From: Sutterella sp.
Lineage (GTDB): Bacteria; Pseudomonadota; Gammaproteobacteria; Burkholderiales; Burkholderiaceae_F
Direction of reading: 5' to 3'
Assembly (NCBI GenBank): GCA_019418235.1
Contig: DYCH01000052.1
Location: 1 to 34,029 of the forward strand
DNA length: 34,029 nucleotides
Below, one piece after another: positions 16,496-25,717 of this stretch (the first letter of the stretch is position 1; every line of letters starts with the position of its first letter). The translations under genes and the position numbers were made by a program. A model generated the notes under the pieces. It searched no databases. It was given only the letters and a program-made list of their open reading frames with translations, and was not told the origin of the DNA.

Positions 16496-17470
16496 ATGAA
16501 CACAAAGAAAAAGCGCTTAATTGGTTTAGGTGTTGTTGCCGTGCTGGCCGTTGCGGGTTGGGGTGGTTACAAGTACATGAACACCGATGATGGCCTAAAA
16601 CTTTACGGTGCGATAGACATGCGTACCGTCAGTTTGGCATTTGAAGAGTCGGGACGTTTAAAGGAAATGATGGTAGAGGAAGGCAGCGAAGTAGCCCCTA
16701 AGGACATCATTGCTCGTTTGGACGACCGACGTTATCTGATTGCCTATAACAACGCACAATCAGCTTTGGATACCGCTCAAGCGCAGTTAACGCTTTTGAG
16801 CGCAGGTCCAAGACCGCAAGAGGTGGAAGTGGCACGTGCTAAGGTCAATGCCGTGCAATCTCAATTGGCGCTCTCAACACGAACTTGCAATCGTGAAAAG
16901 AAAATGGGAGCAGCAACAAGTGTTATGCGTCGTGATCAGGCGTGCTCTCAAATGAAGGTTGATCAGGCTCTTTTGCAAGAAGCACAAAAGACATTAGATT
17001 TGGTTTTAGCCGGTACTCGAGAAGAAGAAATCGATGTTGCAAAAGCCCGTGTGCAACAGGCTCAAACCGTATTGGCCGACGCTAAGCGAGCACTTGAAAA
17101 TTGCACGCTTCGCGCCCCCGGCGAAGGCGTGATTCGTTCCCGTATGAAGGAGCCCGGCGACATGGTTAGCGCCAATGCACCTATTGTTGAACTGGCTTTG
17201 ATGAATCCTCTTTGGGCTCGCGTTTATATTGATGAAGTAAATTTGGGGAAAATCGCAATGGGGCAATCGGTGAAACTCACCGTGGACAGCTATCCTGATC
17301 AAGTTTTTGATGCTACGGTGGGGTTCATTTCAACCGTTGCAGAATTCACACCAAAAACCGTTCAAACCGAAGCGATTCGTACGCATTTGGTCTATGAAGT
17401 GCGTTTAACGGTTTCTGATCCCAATGGTTTGTTGCGGTTGGGGATGCCTGTGACGGCACAGTTGCAGTAA
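16496..17470 (+). CDS. ybhG: YbhG-like periplasmic adaptor (HlyD family)
   Basis: A membrane-fusion (adaptor) protein of 324 aa that would link the inner-membrane ABC pump to an outer-membrane channel. An N-terminal membrane anchor (about 6-27, after the basic NTKKKRL) is followed by a first lipoyl half, then a coiled-coil hairpin rich in Ala, Gln and Glu with the repeated pattern AGxRxxExxVAxAxV (about 98-190). The second lipoyl half holds CTLRAPGEGVI, and a beta-barrel region has NPLWARVYIDEVN. A TTG at 16475 is in frame but lies inside the operator palindrome, so the ATG at 16496 is chosen. First gene of a five-gene operon that matches the E. coli ybhGFSR set; the stop codon overlaps the next gene's ribosome binding site. 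Confidence 0.88.
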   Translation: MNTKKKRLIGLGVVAVLAVAGWGGYKYMNTDDGLKLYGAIDMRTVSLAFEESGRLKEMMVEEGSEVAPKDIIARLDDRRYLIAYNNAQSALDTAQAQLTLLSAGPRPQEVEVARAKVNAVQSQLALSTRTCNREKKMGAATSVMRRDQACSQMKVDQALLQEAQKTLDLVLAGTREEEIDVAKARVQQAQTVLADAKRALENCTLRAPGEGVIRSRMKEPGDMVSANAPIVELALMNPLWARVYIDEVNLGKIAMGQSVKLTVDSYPDQVFDATVGFISTVAEFTPKTVQTEAIRTHLVYEVRLTVSDPNGLLRLGMPVTAQLQ

Positions 17471-17479
17471 GGATCAGAC

Positions 17480-19201
17480 ATGACCCGCTACGCCTTAGAA
17501 GTCAATTCAGTCACACGAACTGAAAAAGAGGTTAAAGAACCTTTACTTTCAGCGTTGTCCTTAAATGTTAAGGAAGGACAGCTTGTTGCTTTAGTAGGCG
17601 CGGATGGTGCTGGTAAAACAACGTTGATGCGAACGTTAGCGGGTCTTTTAAAACCACAGGAAGGAACCGTTAAGGTTTTTGGCGAAAGCCTCTATGACAA
17701 TCTTTCTAAGTTGCAGAGCTTGTGTGGCTATATGCCTCAAAAGTTTGGCCTTTATCAGGATTTAAGCGTTCTCGAAAACCTTTCGCTTTACGCAGATTTA
17801 TTCAATTTAGATGCTTCTGAGAGAGAGAGTCGTTTTAAAGAACTCTTAGAAATGACGGACTTGACAGCGTTCACCGAACGTTTAGCCGGTCGTCTTTCGG
17901 GCGGTATGAAGCAAAAGTTGGGGCTTGCCTGTGCGCTTTTAAATCACCCCAAACTCCTTCTCTTGGATGAACCGAGTGTGGGTGTTGATCCGTTGTCACG
18001 TCAAGAGTTGTGGCGCATTTTGGAAAGAAATGTCCGGCAAGAATCCATGACCATTGTGGTGGCAACCACCTACATGGACGAAGCCTCTCTTTGTGATGAA
18101 GTGATTGTGCTTGAAAATGGCCACTTGGTGTTGATGGATACGCCGGACAATATCGCTCAAAAAGCCCAAGGTTTAACGTTTTTTGTTGAACCCGAGAAAG
18201 ATGAGCGTAGTCGAGATTTACAAGCATTACTGCTCGACAATGATGAGTGGGTATTAGATGCTGTACCGCAAGCGGGCTTTGTTCGGATGCTTTTAAAACC
18301 CAGTTGCGATATAGAGGATTTTGTGTCGCAAATTGGAAATCATACCTATCATTCGACTGAACCTCGACTGGAGGATGGCTACTTGGTGGAGCGTTATCAA
18401 AACGAGCCTCGGCAAACCTATTCCATTATTAATGAACAAACCCAAGAGAGTGCAAAAAATCGCAAAGAAGCACTCATTACTGCTCGAAATCTAGTGCGAC
18501 GTTTCGGAAATTTTGAAGCAGTAAAGAAAACTTCTTTTGATGTTTATCGAGGAGAAATCTTTGGTCTTTTGGGACCTAACGGTGCTGGGAAAACGACAAC
18601 TTTTAAAATGCTCTGCGGACTGTTAACGGTCTCTGATGGGGAACTTAGTATTGATGGTCTTGATGTTAAAGAAGCATTGGAGCACGTGAAATCCAATTTG
18701 GGCTACATGTCTCAAAAATTTGCTCTCTACGGGGATTTAAGTGTTAGTGAAAATATGAATTTCTTTGCCAATGCTTACGGATTATTTGGCGAAGTAGCCA
18801 AGCGTCGCATTGAGTTATTAATTGAAGAATTTCAATTAGGGGAGTTTCAGGATCATCAATCGAAAACATTGCCAGGGGGCGTTAAACAGCGTTTAGCCAT
18901 GGCGGTTGCTCTATTGCATAAACCGAAGATTTTATTTTTGGACGAACCCACCAGTGGCGCTGATGTGCCGACACGACGTCAATTTTGGCGTTGGATGACG
19001 GCATTGTCACAAGCAGGCACCACCATCATTGTGACAACGCACTTTATGGAAGAAGCACAGTATTGTGACCGTATGCTTATTCAGGATCGTGGAGAAGCTT
19101 TGATATTAGGGACACCTGAAGAGATTCGACAAAACTCTTCCACCATGGATGAAGCGTTTATTCGGGTTGTTAAGCAATTTAGAACGGAGGGCGAAAAATG
19201 A
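17480..19201 (+). CDS. ybhF: YbhF-like ABC transporter ATPase, two fused domains
   Basis: A cytoplasmic ATPase of 573 aa with two complete ABC domains in one chain, like E. coli YbhF. Domain 1: Walker A GADGAGKTT (40-48), signature LSGGMKQ, Walker B LLLLDEPSVG. Domain 2: Walker A GPNGAGKTT (365-373), a signature reading LPGGVKQ with Pro in place of Ser, and Walker B ILFLDEPTSGAD. The linker (about 225-325) is poorly conserved in appearance. AAGGA made with the ybhG stop codon lies just upstream of the ATG. The last four bases overlap the ybhS start (ATGA). It powers the two permease subunits that follow. Confidence 0.92.
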   Translation: MTRYALEVNSVTRTEKEVKEPLLSALSLNVKEGQLVALVGADGAGKTTLMRTLAGLLKPQEGTVKVFGESLYDNLSKLQSLCGYMPQKFGLYQDLSVLENLSLYADLFNLDASERESRFKELLEMTDLTAFTERLAGRLSGGMKQKLGLACALLNHPKLLLLDEPSVGVDPLSRQELWRILERNVRQESMTIVVATTYMDEASLCDEVIVLENGHLVLMDTPDNIAQKAQGLTFFVEPEKDERSRDLQALLLDNDEWVLDAVPQAGFVRMLLKPSCDIEDFVSQIGNHTYHSTEPRLEDGYLVERYQNEPRQTYSIINEQTQESAKNRKEALITARNLVRRFGNFEAVKKTSFDVYRGEIFGLLGPNGAGKTTTFKMLCGLLTVSDGELSIDGLDVKEALEHVKSNLGYMSQKFALYGDLSVSENMNFFANAYGLFGEVAKRRIELLIEEFQLGEFQDHQSKTLPGGVKQRLAMAVALLHKPKILFLDEPTSGADVPTRRQFWRWMTALSQAGTTIIVTTHFMEEAQYCDRMLIQDRGEALILGTPEEIRQNSSTMDEAFIRVVKQFRTEGEK

Positions 19202-20280
19202 GTGAATTTTTAACCCACGTTCGAGCGCTCTGCATCAAAGAGATGCGCCAAATTATCCGAGATAAGAGTGCCATTTTGTTGGGTATTGTTTTACCCGTTA
19301 TTTTGATTTTCCTTTTTGGTTTTGGCTTAAGTTTTGACGTTCAAAATATTCGATTAGGGATTGTGAAAGAACAATCTTCACAGACCACCACGCTTTATAC
19401 ACAAGCCTTTAGAGCGAACGCCACTTTTGATCACGTATCGGTTTTCCCTTCAAGAACGAGAGCTTTTGAAGCGCTAAAGAGCTTTGATATTGAAGCCATG
19501 GTCATCTTTGATTCCAATCAAAAGGTGCAATTGATTATTGATGGGTTGGACGCACCTCGCGCCACGATGGTTACGAATGTGGTGATGCAAACGATGGCAA
19601 GTGCCAGTGCCGCTCAAGGCGTAACGATGCCCGGTGTCCAGATTGTGCCTCGTATTTGGTTTAATGAAGGAGCGGAAAGTCGCTGGTATTTAGTGCCGGG
19701 GTTGATGGTCATTATTTTGACGATGACGGGGGCGATGTTAACGGGACTTGTGATTGCCAGAGAGTGGGAACGAGGAACGATGGAAGCATTGCTCGCAACG
19801 CCCGTGAGCGCCATAGCTTTGATTGCTTCAAAGACCATTCCTTACTTTCTCTTGGCGATGGTTGGGTGGTTACTTTGTTTGCTTTCGGCAATTTTTATTT
19901 ATGAAATTCCCGTTCGAGGCAGTTTGGCATTAATTACGCTTTCGTCAATCATTTACCTTTTCTTCTGCTTAGGGTTGGGGTTGATGATTTCTGCCATTAC
20001 GCGTTCGCAATTTTTGTCTTCTCAAATCACGTTATTGGCAAGTTTTCTTCCGGCCTTACTCTTATCGGGTTTCATTTTTGATTTACGCAGTGCACCGGCA
20101 TGGGCTGATACTTTGGCTCATTTACTGCCTCCGGTGTATTACTTGGAATTACTCAAAGTCGGTTTCTTAACGGGGGGAATGACCTCCTTGATGATTAAGG
20201 ACTTAATCATTTTGACTTTCTTTGCTGTATTGACATTGGCAGTGTCAGTAAAACTCAATCAGAAGCGGGTGAGAAAATGA
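19198..20280 (+). CDS. ybhS: YbhS-like ABC-2 permease
   Basis: An inner-membrane permease of 360 aa of the ABC-2 type. One N-terminal membrane segment (about 25-45, ending FGFGLSFDV) is followed by an extracytoplasmic domain (about 45-165) and then five hydrophobic segments. It carries the typical AREWERGTMEALLATPVS motif just after the second segment. It overlaps ybhF by ATGA at its start and ybhR by ATGA at its end, so translation is coupled. With YbhR it should form the heterodimeric membrane part of the exporter. In E. coli this system has been linked to drug and Na+/Li+ export; the cargo here is unknown. Confidence 0.9.
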   Translation: MSEFLTHVRALCIKEMRQIIRDKSAILLGIVLPVILIFLFGFGLSFDVQNIRLGIVKEQSSQTTTLYTQAFRANATFDHVSVFPSRTRAFEALKSFDIEAMVIFDSNQKVQLIIDGLDAPRATMVTNVVMQTMASASAAQGVTMPGVQIVPRIWFNEGAESRWYLVPGLMVIILTMTGAMLTGLVIAREWERGTMEALLATPVSAIALIASKTIPYFLLAMVGWLLCLLSAIFIYEIPVRGSLALITLSSIIYLFFCLGLGLMISAITRSQFLSSQITLLASFLPALLLSGFIFDLRSAPAWADTLAHLLPPVYYLELLKVGFLTGGMTSLMIKDLIILTFFAVLTLAVSVKLNQKRVRK

Positions 20281-21374
20281 CTGAACGACTTCAACGCTTC
20301 CGAGCCTTAGCCCACAAGGAACTTTTAGCGACAGTTAAAGAAAAAACGAGTCGAATGATTTTGATAGGCCCTTTGGTTTTGTACATTATTTTGTTTGGCT
20401 ACATCGCAAGCTTTAATTTGGATCGCGTTCCTTATGCCCTGTGTGATCTGTCTAAAAGTGCACTATCAACGCAGTTTATTCAAGCAATTGACCACAATAG
20501 AATTTTTGAGCGTGTGGGAACTTATCATAGTCTTGCTCAGGTTCCACAAGCTGTTGATGAGGCCAATGCACTTTTAGTGGTGGTGATTCCAGCAAATTTC
20601 GCCGATACCGTGTATGAGAAAAAAACGGCCACGATTCAGGTCATTATTGATGGTCGAAATTCGACAACAGCTCAATTGGCCGCGGGCTATTTAGGCGTTA
20701 TCGCAGAGGCCTTTAATGCACGAGCATTGGGGGTAGAGTCATTTTTGACTCCGAGGCTTTTATATAACCCAAACAGCATTACGCAGTGGTTCATCATGCC
20801 GGGGTTAATTGCGATGCTTTCAATGTTGCAAGTGCTCATTCTTTCAGCCTTAAGCGTTGCGCGTGAACGAGAGCAGGGAACGTTTGAACAATTATTGGTG
20901 TCACCTTATCGCACCATTGATTTGTTGCTCGCTAAAGCTTACATTCCGATGGCAATTGGCCTTTTCCAAGGCACCCTAATTTTTTTGGTGGATCTTTGGT
21001 GGTTTGATATTCCCATGGCAGGAAGCGTTTGGGTTTTGTACTTTGCATTATTAATCTTTATGACTGCGATTGTGGGGCTTGGATTAGCGATTTCTGCCTA
21101 TAGTGAAACCATGCAACAGGGGTTACTTTTGGTTTTTGTGTTTATGGTGCCGATGGTGTTGTTGTCGGGTCTTTTTGCCCCTGTACAGAATATGCCAGAG
21201 TGGCTTCAACTTTTAACTTATGCAGATCCTTTGCGATTTGCGTTAACAACAATACGACGTGTATATCTGATTGGTATTGGATTTACTGAAGTGATAGTTG
21301 GATTGTGGCCTGTCATTTTAATGTCATTGGTGACATTACCTTTGGCCTACTATTTCTTCAAGAAACGGTTGTAA
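20277..21374 (+). CDS. ybhR: YbhR-like ABC-2 permease
   Basis: A protein of 365 aa, the second ABC-2 permease, with the same layout as its neighbour: a first membrane segment (about 24-45), an extracytoplasmic domain with DGRNSTTAQLAAGYL, then five hydrophobic segments and the AREREQGTFEQLLVSPY motif. A short basic end (FFKKRL) closes it. The start ATG overlaps the ybhS stop codon. The regulator gene follows after 14 nt. Confidence 0.9.
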   Translation: MTERLQRFRALAHKELLATVKEKTSRMILIGPLVLYIILFGYIASFNLDRVPYALCDLSKSALSTQFIQAIDHNRIFERVGTYHSLAQVPQAVDEANALLVVVIPANFADTVYEKKTATIQVIIDGRNSTTAQLAAGYLGVIAEAFNARALGVESFLTPRLLYNPNSITQWFIMPGLIAMLSMLQVLILSALSVAREREQGTFEQLLVSPYRTIDLLLAKAYIPMAIGLFQGTLIFLVDLWWFDIPMAGSVWVLYFALLIFMTAIVGLGLAISAYSETMQQGLLLVFVFMVPMVLLSGLFAPVQNMPEWLQLLTYADPLRFALTTIRRVYLIGIGFTEVIVGLWPVILMSLVTLPLAYYFFKKRL

Positions 21375-21388
21375 AACACTGGGAGATA

Positions 21389-22048
21389 ATGGTGAGAAAA
21401 GCGACTTCAAAGTTAAGAAATGACGGGGAAAAAACCCGAGAACGCCTGATTGAAGAGGCGGGGAAATTGGTAGCTGAAAAAGGCTGGAGCGCAGTGACGG
21501 CGCGAGACGTGTGTCAAAATGCCGGTACCAATGCCGCTAGCATCAATTATTGGTTTGGTGGGCGAGACTCACTTTATCAAGCGGTTTTGGGGAAAATTCC
21601 TCAAACGATTTTCAGCCAAGAGCTGGAAATTGAGATGGTTCAATATGAGTCGTCTGAAGCAGCCTTGGACTTTTATTTTAGTTCGTTGATTCAGCGAGTA
21701 TTGCAAGAAGAGAACTGGCCGATTCGGGTTTGGGTTAGAGAAGTGGTTGCTCCTTCGCCTCAGTTCTACAATCTTATTATGCTTTATGGGAAAGAGCGCA
21801 TTACGCATTTAAAAACTTTTTTTGCTAACTACTTAGGGATTGAGAATTACGAAGATCAAAGGGTTGAGGCGGTATTCGTGGCTTCAATGGCGCCGGTTTT
21901 TCTGATGGCCATTGCAGATCCAAAAGTGAAAGAAAAGATGCTTCCGAGCTCTTTATCGCAAACGGAGTCTTTCTCTAAGTTGCTTAAAGAACAAGTGATG
22001 GCGGGCTTGAATTCAGCCCGCGAGCGACTAAAGGATTCGTCCGACTAA
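21389..22048 (+). CDS. TetR-family repressor, CecR-like
   Basis: A protein of 219 aa. The N-terminal TetR helix-turn-helix spans about 15-65 with VTARDVCQNAGTNAASINYWF and then GGRDSLYQAVLG. The C-terminal ligand domain resembles that of CecR (YbiH), which controls ybhGFSR in E. coli. There the regulator is the first gene; here it is the last. GGGAG at 21381-21385 is 3 nt from the ATG at 21389 and 6 nt from a GTG at 21392, so GTG may be the true start, one codon in. It probably binds the palindrome at 16463-16484 and so represses its own operon. The last 21 nt overlap the convergent dehydrogenase gene. Confidence 0.87.
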   Translation: MVRKATSKLRNDGEKTRERLIEEAGKLVAEKGWSAVTARDVCQNAGTNAASINYWFGGRDSLYQAVLGKIPQTIFSQELEIEMVQYESSEAALDFYFSSLIQRVLQEENWPIRVWVREVVAPSPQFYNLIMLYGKERITHLKTFFANYLGIENYEDQRVEAVFVASMAPVFLMAIADPKVKEKMLPSSLSQTESFSKLLKEQVMAGLNSARERLKDSSD

Positions 22049-22960
22049 TTCGCCACCGGAAAGGTAAGCACGGATGTTGCGCAATTTTTCTTGCGCAGCA
22101 TCTTCGCGCGCTTCTTGCGTAGCCCCACCGATGTGCGGGGTTAAGACAACATTTTCGAATTGCGTCAAACGAGGATCGATGTTGGGTTCATTCTCGTAGA
22201 CATCAAGGCCGGCACCTGCAATGGTGTGATTTTCTAATGCTTGTACTAAAGCTTCGGTATCGACTAATGCGCCGCGACCGATATTGATCAAGAATCCATT
22301 GGGTCCTAATTTTTCCAAAACGTTAGCATTAACGATGTGGAAGGTTTGCTCATTGGCGGGAAGCGCCATGACAAGAAAGTCTGCCCACTCAGCAAGCGTT
22401 TCAACGGAATCAAAACGAGTGAACTCTTCACTGGCTTGACGACGATCGAGATAGCCCACTTGCATGCGGAAACCTTGTGCACGACAGGCAAGTTCCTTAC
22501 CGATATGACCAAAGCCCGCAATCCCAATTTTCTTACCTGCTACACGAAAAGCCGGGCGTTTAGGCCATTGAATGTTTTTCGTTTCTAAGAGCCCTTGATG
22601 AACTTGCGGAATGTGACGAGCCAATCCCACCATGAGACCAATCGTCAAATCAGCAACGTCATTGAAATTGGCATTGGGGGTATTGGTAAAGATAATGCCT
22701 CGTTTAGCAATAGCGGCCATATCTGAACGATCAAACCCGACACCCCAACTGGCGATGTATTTGAGATTCGGGAAGTGACCGAGAACTGTCTCATCCACCG
22801 TTACCATGGGAGCAATGGAGAGAATTTCGGTCTTTGGACCGATCTCACTTTTTTGCGCATCGGATAATTCATTCCAGTAATAAAGCTCGCCAATGTCATT
22901 GAGACCATCGTAGAGCGATTGGCCTAAGCCTTGCGTTAAGGTAACGATGATGGGTTTCAC
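22028..22960 (-). CDS. D-isomer-specific 2-hydroxyacid dehydrogenase
   Basis: An NAD(P)-dependent dehydrogenase of 310 aa that interconverts 2-keto acids and D-2-hydroxy acids. The Rossmann motif is GFGHIG (149-154). The catalytic triad is in place: R229 in NIGRGALVD, E258 in DVYENEP and H276 in LTPHIGGAT. It resembles glyoxylate/hydroxypyruvate reductases more than full-length phosphoglycerate dehydrogenase, and no ACT domain is present. The start is GTG at 22960, with GAGGA seven nucleotides upstream that overlaps the end of darP; only 3 nt separate the genes, so they share a transcript. Its 3' end overlaps the convergent TetR gene. Substrate not determinable. Confidence 0.88.
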   Translation of the reverse strand: MKPIIVTLTQGLGQSLYDGLNDIGELYYWNELSDAQKSEIGPKTEILSIAPMVTVDETVLGHFPNLKYIASWGVGFDRSDMAAIAKRGIIFTNTPNANFNDVADLTIGLMVGLARHIPQVHQGLLETKNIQWPKRPAFRVAGKKIGIAGFGHIGKELACRAQGFRMQVGYLDRRQASEEFTRFDSVETLAEWADFLVMALPANEQTFHIVNANVLEKLGPNGFLINIGRGALVDTEALVQALENHTIAGAGLDVYENEPNIDPRLTQFENVVLTPHIGGATQEAREDAAQEKLRNIRAYLSGGELVGRIL

Positions 22961-22963
22961 GGT

Positions 22964-23539
22964 TTATTCCTCGTCAGTTTCTTCGACTTTTTCCAAAGAG
23001 TCAACTTTGGGGCTGACCATCGGATGGATGAAGCGATAGAGCTCACGAGCGCTCTTGGGAGGCTTGTTCGTTTCTGCTTCTTTGCGAGCACCACGAATGA
23101 GTCGACGAATGTTTTGTACGTCAACGTCAGGGAATTCTCCGATAAAATCGGTTAAATAGCCGTCATCTGCGATTAAACGGTCACGCATGCGTTCGGCTTT
23201 ATGGTGAGCGGCAACAGCGGCTTTACTTTCGCCTGTAGCTAAATCAATCGATGTGCGAACCTTTTCGTAGTCAAGCGTGCTCATCTTCTTGCCAATCAAT
23301 TGCAACTGACGGCGTTGAGCACCAAAAGAGCGCATTTTCTTGTACTCATCGATGGCTTCGCGAACGTCTTCAGGCAACGGAATGCGGTTGAGCGTTTCAG
23401 GGGCTAAACCTGTCATTTCTTTGCCAAGATCTTGCAAAGCTTGTAATTCGCGCTTGATTTGAGACTTACTCGGGCGATCGTAAAAATCGTCATCTTCATC
23501 ATCGAGTTCGTCGTTTCGGGTATCCCAATTTCGTGCCAT
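22964..23539 (-). CDS. darP: DarP (YjgA), 50S subunit assembly factor
   Basis: A small cytoplasmic protein of 191 aa of the former DUF615 family, which associates with 50S ribosomal precursors. An acidic N-terminus (NDELDDEDDDFYD) is followed by the family hallmark SKSQIKRELQALQDLG. The highly charged helical body includes RRQLQLIGKKM and ends with the typical ARELYRFI. It is the first gene of a two-gene minus-strand operon with the 2-hydroxyacid dehydrogenase, and divergent from uvrB. The intergenic region to uvrB is AT-rich. Confidence 0.9.
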   Translation of the reverse strand: MARNWDTRNDELDDEDDDFYDRPSKSQIKRELQALQDLGKEMTGLAPETLNRIPLPEDVREAIDEYKKMRSFGAQRRQLQLIGKKMSTLDYEKVRTSIDLATGESKAAVAAHHKAERMRDRLIADDGYLTDFIGEFPDVDVQNIRRLIRGARKEAETNKPPKSARELYRFIHPMVSPKVDSLEKVEETDEE

Positions 23540-23628
23540 AAGTGTTTAATTCAAAAAGTTAATTAATAATCCTGCCATTCTACCGATTACTAGTGATCAT
23601 TAAAAGCTAAGAAAAGTCTTTTTGGATT

Positions 23629-23657
23629 TTTTCATTGGGACAAACTTGCGTTAAGAT
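23629..23657 (+). promoter_or_regulatory. Possible uvrB promoter
   Basis: TTTTCA at 23629-23634, a 17-nt spacer, then TAAGAT at 23652-23657, about 35 nt before the GTG start. No LexA-like CTGT-N8-ACAG box is visible between darP and uvrB, so SOS control of the E. coli type is not supported. Confidence 0.4.
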
Positions 23658-23692
23658 TAAAAGTTGCAAAAATTTTTTAGTAGTGAGATTCC

Positions 23693-25705
23693 GTGAGCGA
23701 AATCATCAAAAAATTTCCCAATTCACCCTTTGAATTGCATGCGCCTTATGAACCCTCGGGTGATCAACCCACTGCGATTGAAGAACTCAATGCGGGTCTC
23801 GATGACGGTTTGACGTTTCAAACGCTTTTAGGGGTAACGGGGTCGGGTAAAACTTTTACGATGGCTAACGTCATTGCTCGACAAGGCGTGCCCGCCATCA
23901 TCATGGCTCCCAATAAAACATTGGCCGCGCAGTTGTATGCAGAAATGCGTGAGTTTTTCCCAAATAACGCCGTGGAGTATTTCGTCTCTTACTACGACTA
24001 CTATCAGCCAGAAGCTTATGTGCCGAGTCGAGATCTTTTTATTGAAAAAGATTCAGCCATTAATGAACATATTGAACAGATGCGATTGTCGGCCACAAAG
24101 AGCGTTTTGGAGCGTCGAGATACCATCATTGTTGCAACGGTATCTGCCATTTACGGTATCGGTAAGCCTGAAAGCTACACGCAAATGCGTTTGATTATGC
24201 GCACGGGCGATACTAAGAGCCGGTCTGACTTCATCTCTCAACTTGTGAAGATGCAATACAAGCGTAGCGAAATGGACTTCTCTCGAGGGACGTTCCGAGT
24301 TCGCGGTGACACGATTGATGTTTTCCCTGCTGAACACGCTGAAATGGCCGTGCGTTTTGAGCTCTTTGATGATGAGTTGGAAAGCATCTGTTTGTTTGAC
24401 CCATTAACGGGTGTCATCGTTCAAAAAGTGCCGCGCTTTGTGATTTATCCTGCCAGCCACTATGTGACACCTCGCGATGAAATCGTTCGAGCCATTGAAA
24501 CGATTAAAGCGGAATTGCGAGATCGGAAACGAGAATTCTTGGCAGAAAATAAACTTGTTGAAGCACAGCGCTTGGAGCAACGAACGCTCTTTGACTTAGA
24601 AATGCTTGATCAAGTGGGCTTTTGCAAGGGCATTGAAAACTATTCCCGTCACTTAACGGGATTGGCTCCCGGTGAAGCGCCCCCTTGCTTAATTGACTAC
24701 TTGCCTAAAGATTGCCTCATGTTTTTTGATGAAAGTCACGTCATGATGGGGCAGTTGGGCGGGATGTATCGTGGTGACCGTTCGCGTAAAGAAACATTAG
24801 TGCTTTATGGGTTCCGCCTGCCCTCTGCTTTGGATAACCGCCCCTTGCGTTTCGATGAATTTGAACGAAAGATGCGTCGTGGCGTTTTTGTATCGGCTAC
24901 GCCTGCAAATTACGAGTTAGAGCATTCTTCCCAAATTGTTGAACAAGTGGTGCGCCCCACGGGCTTGGTGGATCCGGAAGTGATTGTTCGACCGGCGACC
25001 ACCCAAGTTGACGATGTCTTAAGCGAGATTAATGAGCGTGTTGCTAAGGGCGATCGCGTGTTGGTGACAACGTTAACCAAACGCATGGCCGAAGACCTCA
25101 CAGACTTCTTAAATGAAAATGGCGTCAAAGTACGCTATTTGCACTCAGACATTGACACGGTGGAACGCGTCGAAATCATTCGAGATTTGCGAGCCGGTCT
25201 TTTTGACGTTTTGGTTGGGATTAACCTTTTGCGAGAAGGTCTGGATATTCCAGAAGTGTCATTAGTAGCCATTTTGGACGCAGATAAAGAGGGCTTTTTG
25301 CGTAGCGAACGATCGCTCATCCAAACTATTGGCCGAGCAGCCCGAAACGTGGCGGGGACGGCGATTTTGTATGCAGATAAGATGACGGACTCGATGAAGC
25401 GAGCCATTGATGAAACGGAGCGTCGTCGTGCGAAACAAAAGGCTTATAACTTAGAGCACGGTATTACGCCAAAGAGCGTGAAAAAGGAAGTCAAAGACAT
25501 CATTGATGGTGTTTATCGTTCGGATAATGCTTCCGTGTCTCACTTAACAGAAACAGTCGGCTCCATGAGTGAAAAAGACCTTTCTGCAGAAATTAAGAAA
25601 TTGGAAAAACAAATGTTTGAATTTGCCAAGAATTTGGACTTTGAAAAAGCCGCGGCGGTACGTGATCGCTTGGCAGAATTGAAAGCTCAAGTTTTAGGAC
25701 ATTAA
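23693..25705 (+). CDS. uvrB: UvrB, excinuclease ABC subunit B
   Basis: The central damage-verification helicase of nucleotide excision repair, 670 aa, normal length. Walker A is GVTGSGKT (47-54). The beta-hairpin that clamps DNA has YYDYYQPEAYVP. The helicase acid motif is DESH, followed by the second RecA-like domain with VSATPANYE and LREGLDIPEVSLVAILDAD. A UVR domain at the C-terminus (about 630-665, with FEKAAAVRDRLAEL) contacts UvrC and UvrA. The start is GTG at 23693. The nim-type gene follows after 12 nt on the same strand, probably co-transcribed. Confidence 0.97.
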   Translation: MSEIIKKFPNSPFELHAPYEPSGDQPTAIEELNAGLDDGLTFQTLLGVTGSGKTFTMANVIARQGVPAIIMAPNKTLAAQLYAEMREFFPNNAVEYFVSYYDYYQPEAYVPSRDLFIEKDSAINEHIEQMRLSATKSVLERRDTIIVATVSAIYGIGKPESYTQMRLIMRTGDTKSRSDFISQLVKMQYKRSEMDFSRGTFRVRGDTIDVFPAEHAEMAVRFELFDDELESICLFDPLTGVIVQKVPRFVIYPASHYVTPRDEIVRAIETIKAELRDRKREFLAENKLVEAQRLEQRTLFDLEMLDQVGFCKGIENYSRHLTGLAPGEAPPCLIDYLPKDCLMFFDESHVMMGQLGGMYRGDRSRKETLVLYGFRLPSALDNRPLRFDEFERKMRRGVFVSATPANYELEHSSQIVEQVVRPTGLVDPEVIVRPATTQVDDVLSEINERVAKGDRVLVTTLTKRMAEDLTDFLNENGVKVRYLHSDIDTVERVEIIRDLRAGLFDVLVGINLLREGLDIPEVSLVAILDADKEGFLRSERSLIQTIGRAARNVAGTAILYADKMTDSMKRAIDETERRRAKQKAYNLEHGITPKSVKKEVKDIIDGVYRSDNASVSHLTETVGSMSEKDLSAEIKKLEKQMFEFAKNLDFEKAAAVRDRLAELKAQVLGH

Positions 25706-25717
25706 AGGAGAATAATA

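Noticed and set aside
23540..23692. SOS (LexA) box before uvrB
   Set aside because: No CTGT-N8-ACAG-like palindrome was found in the darP-uvrB spacer.
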